Positions 1 through 10,414 of a stretch of 64,000 nucleotides of DNA are shown here, in pieces. Below the pieces are notes generated by a model that saw only the letters and a program-made list of their open reading frames with translations, was not told where the DNA came from and did no database searches. A program made the translations under genes and the position numbers. The stretch comes from Chaunax sp. Z400 (Eukaryota > Chordata > Actinopteri > Lophiiformes > Chaunacidae), in assembly GCA_037577475.1 (NCBI GenBank), contig CM075206.1:8341459-8405458 (forward strand), given 5' to 3'. The stretch's first letter is position 1. Each line of letters opens with the position of its first letter.

Positions 1-672
1 GATGGTGGGGGAGGGTGTGCGTGGCACACTACTGCTATGGAACAGGGCATTTCCCTGGTTGGCATTCTCATCCAAAAGTTCTGAGATGGCTGTTGCTCGA
101 TTGTCTGTGTGATCATCCAACAGTGCGGCGTCTATATTGTCATTCTCATCAGCAAAGTCCACCATGCTAAAGCTACCGAAAGCTTCCGTACACGGCTGCT
201 GCTGTTGCTCTTGCTGTTGATTTTGGCAACACATGTCTTTACGGTCCCCACCATCCTGGCTACTCCTTGAGCAGTTCTCTGTGTCACTGAAACTGAGAAT
301 GCGGCTCAGGCCTTTCTCATCCACATCCAGCTGGGTGAGATGCACGCATGGGCTCTCACCCGCCTCAGAGTCCTCACTCTGGCCTGAAGAATCGGAGTCT
401 GTCATATTGCTACTGCAACTGTTCTCTCCAGTTGCCACCAGTTCTGAGCTAAAAGGGAAGGAGGGCACTACTGGTAAGGAAGTGGCCACTGTTGTGCTCT
501 CCTCCTCCTCCTCCTCTGTGCTGGACTGCTCCTCCAGCCTCTTCTCCAGCTCCAGCTTCATGATAGTGTGGATGTAATGTGTCTGTACCCTGTTTGAGTT
601 GAACTCAATGCGACCCTCTGTGTTTCCACAGCCGTCCTTGGTGCAGCCGCAAGGGAAAGAGGAATGATCCAT
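1..672 (-). CDS. csrnp1: csrnp1 last visible coding exon (incomplete at window edge)
   Basis: The acceptor is ttgcttctcacag, phase 0 (AG at 674-673). The exon runs off the left edge with its frame open for 224 codons. It starts MDHSSFPCGCTKDGCGN, completing the cysteine-rich domain, then GRIEFNSNRVQTHYIHTIMK, a Glu run, a Ser/Asp-rich segment (NSCSSNMTDSDSSGQSE), LSRILSFSDTE, and a short Gln-rich tract encoded by CAG/CAA around 195-228. Acidic, low-complexity composition in this part is usual for the family's activation region. The stop codon and 3' UTR are not in the window. Confidence 0.93.
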   Translation of the reverse strand, partial: MDHSSFPCGCTKDGCGNTEGRIEFNSNRVQTHYIHTIMKLELEKRLEEQSSTEEEEEESTTVATSLPVVPSFPFSSELVATGENSCSSNMTDSDSSGQSEDSEAGESPCVHLTQLDVDEKGLSRILSFSDTENCSRSSQDGGDRKDMCCQNQQQEQQQQPCTEAFGSFSMVDFADENDNIDAALLDDHTDNRATAISELLDENANQGNALFHSSSVPRTPSPTI

Positions 673-3468
673 CTGTGAGAAGCAAAGGAAGTAGTTAAAT
701 TACTTGAGGAATGCAGATAAGAAGAGTCTCGATTGCATTGTGATTTGGAGCCCTTATTGTTGAACCTGTTTTCAGCTCTTACCTGACATTTGATGCCGGC
801 CAGGCTGCAGCTGCACGTCTCAGGCTCGCAGAAGCCCTGACAGTCACAACCGCAGTTCTCCCTGGAGATCCTCAGGTCATGGAGCTGCCTCTTCTCCTCC
901 TTGTCTATCTTCTTCACACCGGCTGCTTTGAGCAGTGCGTAGCGATGTTTTGGCGGGTAAGGCTGGAGGAAAGAGCCCTCGTCCAAGTTGGCTCCACTGA
1001 TGTCGATGTCATGCTCAGGAATGTCATCCACGGTTAGCTGCTCTGCTTCCTCGCTCTCTTGTGTTCCGTTCTTAGTAAGCTGGTGGGAGAGAAAGAGGCG
1101 TCTGATGAGTAATTGTTGAATTGAATTTGTGTATCAGAACATTTTATAGGAGACTTTGGGGCATGTTTGTTCACCTTCAGTTTGAGAGCCTCTAGCTTCT
1201 CCTCCCTAAGCCTGTTGAGGAGTTTTTCCCGGCGCAAGAGCCGCTGCTCCACAGCAAACTCAGCAAGCGTATAAGTGCGGAGCACGCTGTGGCGCTGCAT
1301 CATGCCTAGAGTGCATCCTCCTCGACTGGGAACACTGGTGAATCCCTGGCACCGAGGGAAGAAGAACACTGTCACCTGGTCAAATGTCACGTTGCTCCGC
1401 CGTGCTCGCTTTGATTTCTTTAAGATGGATGTTGCTGTGGAAAAACAAACAGATTTTAAATACATTTTATCCAATGATATATGTGTCTTACATGAGCACT
1501 GGTTTGAACTGTCCCAGTTACCTTTATGTACCACTAGATGGCCTAATGCCCCACCACATGAAGTCATATGATGTGTGTAACAGAACGTTCATTCCGCTGA
1601 TTCATTTCCCTAGTCCTGAACCAACCCTTATCATGTACCCCATTAAAGTGACACTGCCAACAAGAATCCAACACACTTGCATCCCGTGAAGTGAAACTTC
1701 AACTACCAAGAATCCATTCAGCCCTGTTCCGTTTCCTACTATACAACAAAAAGCCACCCAGCCCAGGAATTTCTCCTTGGTGGCCAACACATTGGAGGAA
1801 GTGGAACCGCCAGGATCACAAGCTGGAGTTAATGCTTGGGGCTTCCGAAAGAGGTGGAGGGTGGAAGTGTAGCTCTCAGGACAGAAATAAAAACAGCCCA
1901 CCGCGGTCTCCTTGCTAGCTGAAAATCCCCACAAATGGCCTCGTAATTGACACGAGCCAAAGGTCCTTTCTCTGTTAAAAACATTCAGGACCAACAGCAA
2001 CCGGCTATCCTTCCATACCCAGACAAACACAATAAAACCATATGGGAATCAAAGTGGAACCACATGTGGGAAGTCAAACAACAACTCCAGCTTTAAGATA
2101 AATTCCACTTCCTCTGCCCAGAGATATTCAACAAAATGTTGAGCCTCACTTAAAGACAAGCAAACTCTTTCTATTTTCTATTTGTGTGTGTTTGAGAAGA
2201 AAGGGACGCTAACACTCCACATGTGTTGAGCATTACATTTACTTTGTGGTGGGGGATTCCTTGTAGATGCTCATTTTCTCAGCCTTGGAGCGTTCAGGAG
2301 GCGTACTCTGAACCACTGTCCGCAAAAGTCACAGAAGTCAAATGGGAAAATCTGTGTACTTGGTGTGATAACTGAAGTTCAGAGGAAGAGAAAAACAACT
2401 TCTTTCACCCAATGCATTTGCAGATAGTAGACTTGCCGTCTTGTCTAATCTGCTACTAAGGGTAATACAGATGAAAGAAACAGTCAGTTGCAGCTTCCAC
2501 ATCTATCAAATCCAGTCAGGCTCATGACATCCACAGGAGACAAATGACACCTTCTCTTCTTCCTCTAAATGAGATACCTTTGTTGGCTGTTTTTCCTCCT
2601 TTACTTCACCATGGCAGCAACTTTCTGACCAACACAAATACCTGATTTATTATGTTCTGCACAATTTGCTCTTCCTGATGTCTCTGCATGGCTTCTTTTC
2701 TTGATTGGTCAACCCCCCTTTTTTGTATCCTTTCACCCAACCTCTTCAGCACCTGTGCTGGGTGCACGCCGGGGTTTCATACAAGGCTCTATGTGTTCCC
2801 AGGCTTGGCAACCTGCCATGCTTCTCTTCCTGGCTCCCTGCCCCACCATCCTGGAAAGCTCACAACTGTTTGCTCTTCTCCCCTACAATCCTTCTCCAAC
2901 CTGACTAGTCCCCAAAGGGCCAGCAGATGGACCAAGGTCCAGACAGAAAAACCCTGAAGCTGCTCAACCCACATCTATCAGGGAAAGGTGAGACTGTCTA
3001 CAGGGCTCTGTGAGGAAGGTGAACCAAGGTGATCAGGCGCCACATACTGTGATTAACCATTTTCCATCATCAGGGCATGAAATCAAAAGGTGTATTCATT
3101 GTAGAAGTCTGAAATAATCTGTGAAGTGTTTTATGGGTTGCCAGCGGCCTAAATTCGATAACCCTCCCCAATTTTTATGGGTTTGTGATCAGAGCCTCCA
3201 CAGCACAGTAAACACAAGGCGAGAGAATGCATTAAAAATCATGTACCATCAGCTATTTTCTATGATTTATTGTTGTTGGAAGTGGAAACTCACTGTTAAA
3301 ATTTGTTGCTGGGGAACTGGGGTTGCTGGGAGTGGAATCCAAGGTGTCCGAGTAGCAGCTCTCCCCTTCCGAGTCCCAGCCTGAGCAGGCAGAGGAGAGG
3401 GAGGAGGGTGATGAGTAGCATGGGTCCTCATCCACCTCCTCAAATTTCCTCTTGAGAAGCCCACTCAT
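1..3468 (-). CDS. csrnp1: csrnp1, cysteine/serine-rich nuclear protein 1 (AXUD1), four coding exons, C-terminus cut by window edge
   Basis: Join of 3468-3294, 1434-1175, 1079-783 and 672-1, read on the minus strand. It gives 175+260+297+672 nt, or 468 continuous codons with no internal stop, against 589 residues for human CSRNP1, so the last part of the protein lies outside the window. In order it shows the family start MSGLLKRKFEEVDED, an acidic/Ser-rich stretch with GWDSEGE, a basic SILKKSKRARR segment, the signature PRCQGFTSVPSRGGCTLGM, a charged helix, FLQPYPPKHRYALLKAAGVK, and the Cys-rich core CGCDCQGFC / CSCSLAGIKCQMDH / FPCGC. Acidic and Gln/Ser-rich tails follow, including LSRILSFSD, which points to CSRNP1 rather than CSRNP2/3. 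The family is nuclear, DNA-binding and transcription-activating; human CSRNP1 is AXIN1-inducible. I cannot tell from sequence whether this is the teleost a or b paralogue. Confidence 0.96.
673..782 (-). other. csrnp1 intron between third and fourth coding exons
   Basis: A 110-nt GT-AG intron (GTAAGA...cttctcacag), phase 0, short as is common in teleosts. The frame of the downstream exon continues through it only with stops or non-family residues, which supports removal. Confidence 0.9.
783..1079 (-). CDS. csrnp1: csrnp1 third coding exon, first half of Cys-rich core
   Basis: The acceptor is cctctttctctcccaccag (AG at 1081-1080); the donor is tgtCAG|GTAAGA (GT at 782-781). It is 297 nt, exactly 99 codons, phase 0 at both ends. 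It begins LTKNGTQESEEAEQ, carries an acidic segment, then FLQPYPPKHRYALLKAAGVK, a charged KKIDKEEKR stretch, and a dense cysteine block (CGCDCQGFCEPETCSCSLAG, then IKCQ). The cysteine pattern matches the CSRNP family core, which continues in the next exon. Confidence 0.96.
1080..1174 (-). other. csrnp1 intron between second and third coding exons
   Basis: A 95-nt GT-AG intron (GTGAAC...ctctcccaccag), phase 0, with a clear polypyrimidine tract before the acceptor. Confidence 0.9.
1175..1434 (-). CDS. csrnp1: csrnp1 second coding exon, CSRNP_N signature
   Basis: The acceptor is ctgtttgtttttccacag (AG at 1436-1435); the donor is ctgaag|GTGAAC, phase 0. The 260-nt exon encodes SILKKSKRARRSNVTF, then VTVFFFPRCQGFTSVPS and RGGCTLGM, followed by a basic/Leu-rich region (AEFAVEQRLLRREKLLNRLR...EEKLEALKLK) likely to be helical. 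The PRCQGFTSVPSRGGCTLGM block is nearly identical to human CSRNP1 and is the most diagnostic part of the gene here. Confidence 0.95.
1435..3293 (-). other. csrnp1 intron between first and second coding exons
   Basis: A 1859-nt GT-AG intron (GTGAGT...tttttccacag), phase 1. I see no repeats, RNA genes or nested coding sequence in it. The short ORFs around 2690-2960 are unsupported. Confidence 0.9.
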
Positions 3469-3486
3469 GGCGTTAGTGTGAGCAAT
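3294..3486 (-). CDS. csrnp1: csrnp1 first coding exon (start codon at 3468-3466)
   Basis: The exon has 18 nt of 5' UTR (3486-3469) after a strong acceptor (ctcttttctgcag), then ATG at 3468 and 58 codons plus one base. The donor is aaca|GTGAGT (GT at 3293-3292), phase 1. The peptide begins MSGLLKRKFEEVDED, the conserved CSRNP amino terminus, and continues into a Ser-rich and acidic segment. The reading frame stays open to 3253 past the donor, but the GTGAGT and the fit to the next exon (A + CA gives Thr, then TSILKK) decide the splice. Confidence 0.93.
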
Positions 3487-6400
3487 CTGCAGAAAAGAGC
3501 AGAGGGACAGGTTATTAGCAATTTCACAGTTTTGATCACTAAGGATTCAAAGTTTTTCTCATGAATGTAAAGTATTTGGTCGTATCACACAACCAGAACC
3601 AATGAATTAACATGATCTGTGTGTAGTATGGAAGCTATTGTACACACAGAGGCTTTTCACTGTTACTGCGACAAGAGAGTCCTGTGCTCAGCCATGTGAT
3701 ACTGTGTGCATCCCAATCTCGTGCTGCATTCTGCTCAGTGTGGAATCAGCCATGGCACAGGAAGCAATCAATCAGGCCTATTCGCATAAGTCAACAATTA
3801 CTGGACCCTTCGCCCTCTTCCAAATCCCATCAGCCCTGCAAATGCATTGATTAGAGAGAAGGACTGAGCACAGAGGTACCAAATCATCTAACCATAGACA
3901 TTAAATTTCAATCATTCCCTGCGGGCAACTTTCACTATCAAATATGTGAGCCAAAGCCAGGGCAATGTGCCACTTGTCCTGTTTAATGTGCTCATATGGC
4001 TCCCATAATAAATATGCACAGCTATGCATTGTCAAGATGTTTTGTTATGCAACTCATGCATGTATTCTTTCGCTCCAGTGAGAGGAGCTGCTGGTTCAGC
4101 GATAAAAACAATCAATCCTTTGAGACAGACACTTAGGCAGATAGACAAAGACAGGGGGAAAAGATGATCACCAGTTCACAAGAAGAGGGGAAGCCATTTA
4201 CACATTAATCTCCAGCAACATTGCTTGCATCTGTGAAAACTCTTCCAAGTACAAGCTTTGTTGATATCCTTAAATCTTGTTTAGTCAATGAATAAATACT
4301 CTCATAGCTCAAACAAATCAAACTCTTGTCTGCTCAGGTTGTTTCAGGAATAAAAAGGAACAGAAATCATATGACAAGATAATGAGCATGCTGGATGAGA
4401 AGGAAGGTTTACTGCTGCTGTGTTTTATGTTTATGAGACGTTAATGCGTCACATAGCTCTGACAAACAATCGTCTTCACAACTTCTGGGAAATGAAGGCA
4501 ATAGCTATACTGCTAGACATGACAGGTCACCTGACCGCAGTTCGTGGGCTGAGCTCCTGCTAACTTAAGCAAGGAGGGACGGAGGGGTGGAGTGAGGAAG
4601 GAAGTGAGGGGCGAGGGGAGACATGACTGGGCGCAACTCCAGCACAGACACTCCCTTCGATGATGTGGAATGGGAAACGAGGGTTTTACTTTATGCATAA
4701 AGTGATCATTTCACCATCAAACAGTTTACTGTCTTTGGAATTACAGTGAAATCACTAACAGCTGCTGTAACTTGAGCATGTTATGGATGTATTTCAATCT
4801 TTGGTTATTTTTTGCTTTGATTGTTCAAATATTTTCTTGGTAATACCTATAATTTTGTGAAAATGTTTGTAAGGAACTGTCAAAAGCCGTTTTTGTTCTT
4901 TCCGTTTCTTCTTTGGCTTGCTATATTTTTGGGATAATTGCAGAGTATGAAACTTTAAATTAGCTAAATTTATGTACCAAACATGTCAACAGCGAACATG
5001 GCTCAAACACACAGACGCCAAGCTGTTGTGCCAAGAGGCTAATTTGTCACTGCTGCTCCTTAGAGATTAACTAAATGTGTCAAAGACAGCATACGTCATA
5101 CCCAGAGATCCTACATTGGCTTTAACTGCAGCTTTAACTCCATGTGTGACCTGCACGCCTGGTTTGTCTTATCGGGATGTTGTGCAAGTGTCAGCACCAG
5201 GAGAACAGTGAAAAAAAAACAGGTATGCAAGGAGGGGGGGGGGGTTTGAATTTTCAGCATGCAACGTGGAGCAATTATGCAAAAGCAGTCCTCCCTTTAG
5301 ACAAGGATAAAAGAGAAGTCAGAGTCAAGGGCAAGAGGCTGACACCTTTGTGTAGACATTGGGGGCAGCTCTGCAGCTGTATACAGGGTTATTGTTAGTG
5401 CTGCAGTCAGGTATTGTTGTCCCCTGTGCACACATGATGAATGAATCACCTTGCAATAGGTCAAGATGGCTTATACCTTTTTGCAGCAAACACAAAGGAT
5501 TCCTTCAAACTGTAACCACCTCGGTGATCAAACCTTTTTTACCGGGCCAATGAGAGAAGCAGCTGCTTCTTTCTCATCAACCAACTTACTTGAGCTGTAA
5601 ATTATCTCCAAATGAATTTCACAGCTACTAATATTATCATATCATGGAATTAATCCATTTAGAAACACCTCGGTGAAACATCTGCTGCTTGGTTATGCAC
5701 TGATCAGACAACAAGTGTGTTTGAAACGCCACGCCACGCCACGACAAATATATTTCTGTTGGAGAAAAGAGGAGCACTCATTGGTTCACCTTACATTTTT
5801 GCCATCACTCCCAGCCCACCTTTTCCCCATAAAAAAAAGAAAACAAAGCTGTGAGGCATCCTCAGGGGAGTGCATAGCGCCAGCTAAGCAAAGTCTTTTT
5901 AATTAAAAGCTGCAGTGAGGCAGAAGGGGAGGACAGGGAGAGGGGTGGAGGGGGGAGGGCAGTGGTGTCAGAATTGGGTCATTGTCTCTTGACTGCAGTC
6001 TACCTGACACATTGATTTGTTAATCCTGTTCAACGGGCAGAAACAATGGCGAGAGGTTAATCCTGGCAAGGGGATGGCTTGTAGTCAATCTGGAGCTTCT
6101 CAGCCTGCTCAGCTGCTGCACCCACAGAACAAGGCCAAGAGAGCCGGGAGACCGAATGGAACAAGGGGCCGAGGGTAAAAAAAGACAACAATCGTGCAGT
6201 GACTCATTTGCAAAAGGGTGGAGGGAGAGGAAAAAAAGAACAAAGATGAAAGAGGAGAATTCAGAGTCGGCTCCTCAAGAAAGCAATGTCTGTGAATGTC
6301 TTGCTCTAAAGGGAGAATGGATGTGATCGGACAGCCGAGTCAGAGAGGGAGCACAGCATGTTTTCAACGCACACTAAATTATGCATCACTGTCATTCCAT

Positions 6401-7389
6401 CAACCACACACAGGCAGGCAGATAAAGGACGCATCCGCTGAGGTGCTCCCCAGCGAGTCACCACAGAGTTTGGAAGATAAATCTCAGGCGAGGAGATTTG
6501 TCACCCGAAGCACTAGACAGCTCAAGTCAGATGCATAACCATGTCAGTCGAATTGGATTATCTTGATAAAGCTACAAGCTGTTCAAAATGACTTCAGAAT
6601 AACAATTCATTTCTATTTTATCTGCAACCAAGGATTCAAATCCGCCACACAGGGGAGGATGTTAAAGAGGTTAAAAACTTTACGATTAATCAATCACTCA
6701 CAAGTGACATTCAATACCAGACAAGCTAATATTGCAATATTACTCTGACTTCATATGATAGCACAAAAAAGAGGATTTTAGGGTGGAAAAATCCTTACCT
6801 TCCTATTCATTTTCCCCATACAGAGATGAGCTGACAAGAGGTCATATATATTCTATTTCAATCAAATGAAAAAAAAAATCATATGCATTCCTGCATATGT
6901 GCAGACATCAGTCAGCAGCCTGTTTAAACTGCCCCCGTCTGCCCTGCATGCTCAACAGGACAAGTCACAGTTGACTTTGCCCCCGTGCACTGTCTGTCCA
7001 GCCCCTTTGCAGCTGATAAGAGTGTGGGTGGGAGCAACAAGTTGTACTAAACTTAGCCAGCCGTGTGCATATACACGGCACACTGAGAACCCTGAGCAGC
7101 ATCTGAACGACTGACTGACTGGGTTGAACACTCATAAAATGTGATAATGATGAACCTGGGAGTCTTCCTGCGTGTGTGTAAGTGTGTCTGGGCAGGTCGT
7201 CCCCCTCCAGGCTTCAAGGCGTAGCACCTCTCACTTCCAGTTCTGTCGGCGAGAACACAGAGGTAATTGATCAGAGCAATCAAGGTGGCGGCGGGGCTGG
7301 ATTCCAGCTCCTGCACAGCTGGGGACACAGTGGCTCATTTCTTCAACTCAGCTGTTAATCTGAAGCGCTCCACCTGCTGGAACAATGCA

Positions 7390-7415
7390 GGGGGGGGGGG
7401 GGGGGGGGGGGGGGG
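7390..7415 (+). repeat. poly-G tract, 26 nt
   Basis: An uninterrupted run of 26 G. Such runs are slippage-prone and their assembled length is unreliable. Confidence 0.9.
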
Positions 7416-9197
7416 AGCTGGAGCTGCCTTTCCCCCCAATCTATGAGCCTGTTGTTCTCTGAAGCCAAGGCTTGCTGTGATTGTGCCACAGAAACATTCT
7501 GTTCCTCTGCTTCAACCCATGCACACGCTGACTGCAAAAAGAAGAGGTAGTACGATGGAGGAGGAAGGATTGTACAAAAAAAATAAATAATGTCATGTCT
7601 CCAAGCCACAGGAATTCCATTCTGGCAGCATTACTCTTGCTGTAATAGTGGGAGAAGAACACAGTCTCTATGCAACCCAGATGTGTTTTCTACAGCGAAC
7701 CACTGGAATGTCCTACTCCCATGAGGCAGTCGAGCAAGCTACCTTTTTCTAGCCACACCTGACAGGGTATTAGCTTGCACGTGGACCTCACATACCCTCA
7801 AGCTGTCATTAATCTGTAATGTAGGCAAACCCAGAATGGCCAGGTGATGCTTGCATGAACCCCACTGTGCACTCTCACTGATTTAATAAGCCAGAACCAA
7901 AAGGAGGGCTTAAAAATATTTACAGAAAACCAATTCCTAAAGTCTCGCCATGAAGAAAGAAAGATTAAAAGAAGCGAAAAGTATGTATGAAGTGTGAGTT
8001 TCTTTTTCCTGTGCAGTGAGTAAAATAGGAGAGTTGAGAAACCCTCAAGTAAAGAATTCCTTTGCATAACAGTCCAGCAGCAAACATGCCGCTTTTGGTG
8101 TGTCTGTGTGTGGAGGAAGGGAGGAGGTGGTTGCGGGTTTAGGGGTCATGCTCCAGTCTGGGACACTTGAAGCATGGAATGCCGGGAGAGGACAAAGCAG
8201 ATGGGAGCTCTCCACGGCTGTGTGGGAGACCATCAGCAGACTCCATACACACACCCTCCCTTCTCCCGTCTCCATGCACAAAAGCATGGGGCGATCCTGC
8301 GTGACCAAAATGAAGCAGGCACAGACAACCTTGTCTGAACCCAGCAAGGCTACTGCTGCTGCTTGTCCCAGCTGGGCATGCTGTAAGAGAGTGAGGTTGG
8401 GAAACACACTGCAGCGGACAGGAAGTGGCCATCCAGTTTATCTGTGCTGTGTCCGACAGCTGCAGGCACCACAAGGTTAGCAGACTAGAGGATCATGTGA
8501 TGGATATGAGGGAGTCAGGAGGTATGGATGGTGTTCATTATTTGTGAAATTCCTCCAAACATTACACAGAGCTTTGTTGCCTTCATGCCATTCAAGTTAG
8601 TTTTAAAAGAAAATGCAACACTCGGTTTATTTAGAGCAAAATGTGAGCTAAAATTGAAAATTACAATATACAAGTGGAGATAAAGATTTATTCAACATTG
8701 CTGCACATTCCTGGTCAATGAAACGTCACGAAATGCAAAGCATCAAGTGTTATATTCCCTCTCTGTAAACAAAGGATCATTCAGCTCTCTGTATAGCCTC
8801 ATTCCAGAAAAAAAAAAGATTCCAAAAATGATCCGGGTGAGGTCGCGCTAGAGACGATTAAACCCTTTCACTCGCTTTATTAAAAGCAGATAGTCTAGTG
8901 TGTGAAATAAAAGCCTCGGACGGTAGTGTCATTTCTCTTTAAATGCATTAATAACAGCTTCTGATAAGATGATCTTTAAACAATAAGCGCACACGCACGC
9001 TTTCCTACAAATAAAGCAAACACGTGTGCGTCATAATTAATGGTTACAACAAGGAAATATGCATGTGTTGTTTTCTGGAAAAAACAATGAAGGCGCTAAA
9101 AATTCCGTATCCACACGTGGCTGGATGTTGTCTGCACGAGGTGAAATACAAATAAAGAAAACAATCATTAAACGTGCACGTCGTGGGGTCGGGGCAG

Positions 9198-9200
<3 letters not shown>

Positions 9201-9228
<28 letters not shown>
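9201..9228 (+). repeat. (TC)14 microsatellite
   Basis: Perfect TC dinucleotide repeat of 28 bp. Confidence 0.95.
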
Positions 9229-9932
9229 CAGGCTGACCCGATCATTCCTCATGATTAATGCTTATTCCAATGACAGCAGCCCTGTCAGCTGTGTGTGCTC
9301 ACATGTAGTGCCTTCAGGAGTCGCTCGAGTTACAAGAGGCGCACCAGCACTACTGAGGTGAACAAGAACAACTCCGCACTGGCTGAATACACAAAGCCGA
9401 CCTCATCAACAGTTCAGACAAATGAATCCTCAGCCGATGACAAAATAAAATGTAAAGTCCAACACACACCGTAGGCTGCGAGCTGGGAAAATCTCAAAAA
9501 ACCCAATATTTAGTGATCAATATATAAATCGATATGTGTATTGTTGGAATCTCACCTAAATCAATTTGATTTCTTTGCAGTTATCTGATTGTGATCACCT
9601 GTGTGGAGCCTTAAAGCTGGTTAAAACTCACTCACTTCCAAGCAGTAAGTCGTGCCAGTATTTAAAATAAAGCGTAAAGGTTAAGGACTTAATGTAAAGT
9701 ATGTTTTTTTTTAATTTTTTTTTTTTAGTTTTTTAAAGAAACCCATCCAACGCATCATAAAGATTCTCCGGTAACAGCGTATTTCCTTGGACAGCCACAC
9801 AAACAGTGGATTTAAATGACCCCGACACTGAGAGAAAGAACATTCAAACTATTTGGCTTCGCTCCTCGGCTGAGGTTAAACACATCAAATATCAATAACC
9901 GACAGCGAACTCTACATTCTGTGTCTACTCAC

Positions 9933-10230
9933 CACCAATTCCAGTATCCGATCACCATTAGTGGCGAAATAGTGTTGGGTAAACAGCCGATGATAAGTAA
10001 TCCAAATGGCACGGTTAAATCGAGCGTTTATCCCCGCGTATAGACAGCTCCACTGTGCTATTGTCTGTGTCTCTCCGCCGCACGGAGCTCCGTACCAGCT
10101 GAAGCGCTTCCCTTGTCTGTAGCAAGCTGCCGAGAAGCGCAGCCTTTTTCGTCAGTGGAAAACTCCCTCCTGGCGTCTGGTCTGACGCAGGCGGTGACAC
10201 AGGGAGGCTGCCCACGCCGCTTCCTGCCCG
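9933..10230 (-). promoter_or_regulatory. csrnp1: candidate csrnp1 untranslated first exon and CpG-rich promoter
   Basis: About 18 CpG dinucleotides fall in roughly 220 bp (10015-10240), against a CpG-poor background, which is typical of a vertebrate promoter. A good donor on the minus strand (ggtg|GTGAGT, 9932-9927) would join directly to the acceptor at 3486. A second possible donor (tAG|GTGAGA) lies near 9556. No clear TATA box is visible and the transcription start cannot be fixed. Its position upstream of a gene whose start codon sits just after an acceptor makes this the best first-exon candidate. Confidence 0.4.
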
Positions 10231-10391
10231 TCCTCCTATGTGACTGTACCTATACTATCTCCACCAGAAAATACATATGATCACCTATTGATTATGTTAA
10301 TGTAATAATGATGATAATAGTCGAATAAGAAAAAAGTGGCAATTCCAAGCCTCTTGTGGTGAGTTTGTGAAAATATTTTTAATTGGTTGTC

Positions 10392-10414
10392 TAGATAGAT
10401 AGATAGATAGATAG
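10392..10414 (+). repeat. (GATA)n microsatellite
   Basis: About five and a half tandem TAGA/GATA units. Confidence 0.85.

Larger units (their letters stand above)
3487..9932 (-). other. probable csrnp1 intron 1 (5' end depends on the untranslated first exon)
   Basis: The 3' border is firm (acceptor before 3486). The 5' border at 9932 is inferred from a GTGAGT donor at 9932-9927. The stretch contains a 26-nt G run (7390-7415), a (TC)14 microsatellite (9201-9228), and a purine-rich block near 5910-5960. A modestly CpG-containing stretch at about 8820-9350 could be an alternative promoter or intronic enhancer. No convincing coding sequence is seen. Confidence 0.5.

Noticed and set aside
1602..2957. 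Several ORFs of 60-142 codons inside csrnp1
   Set aside because: They lie in a well-supported phase-1 intron and have no family features.
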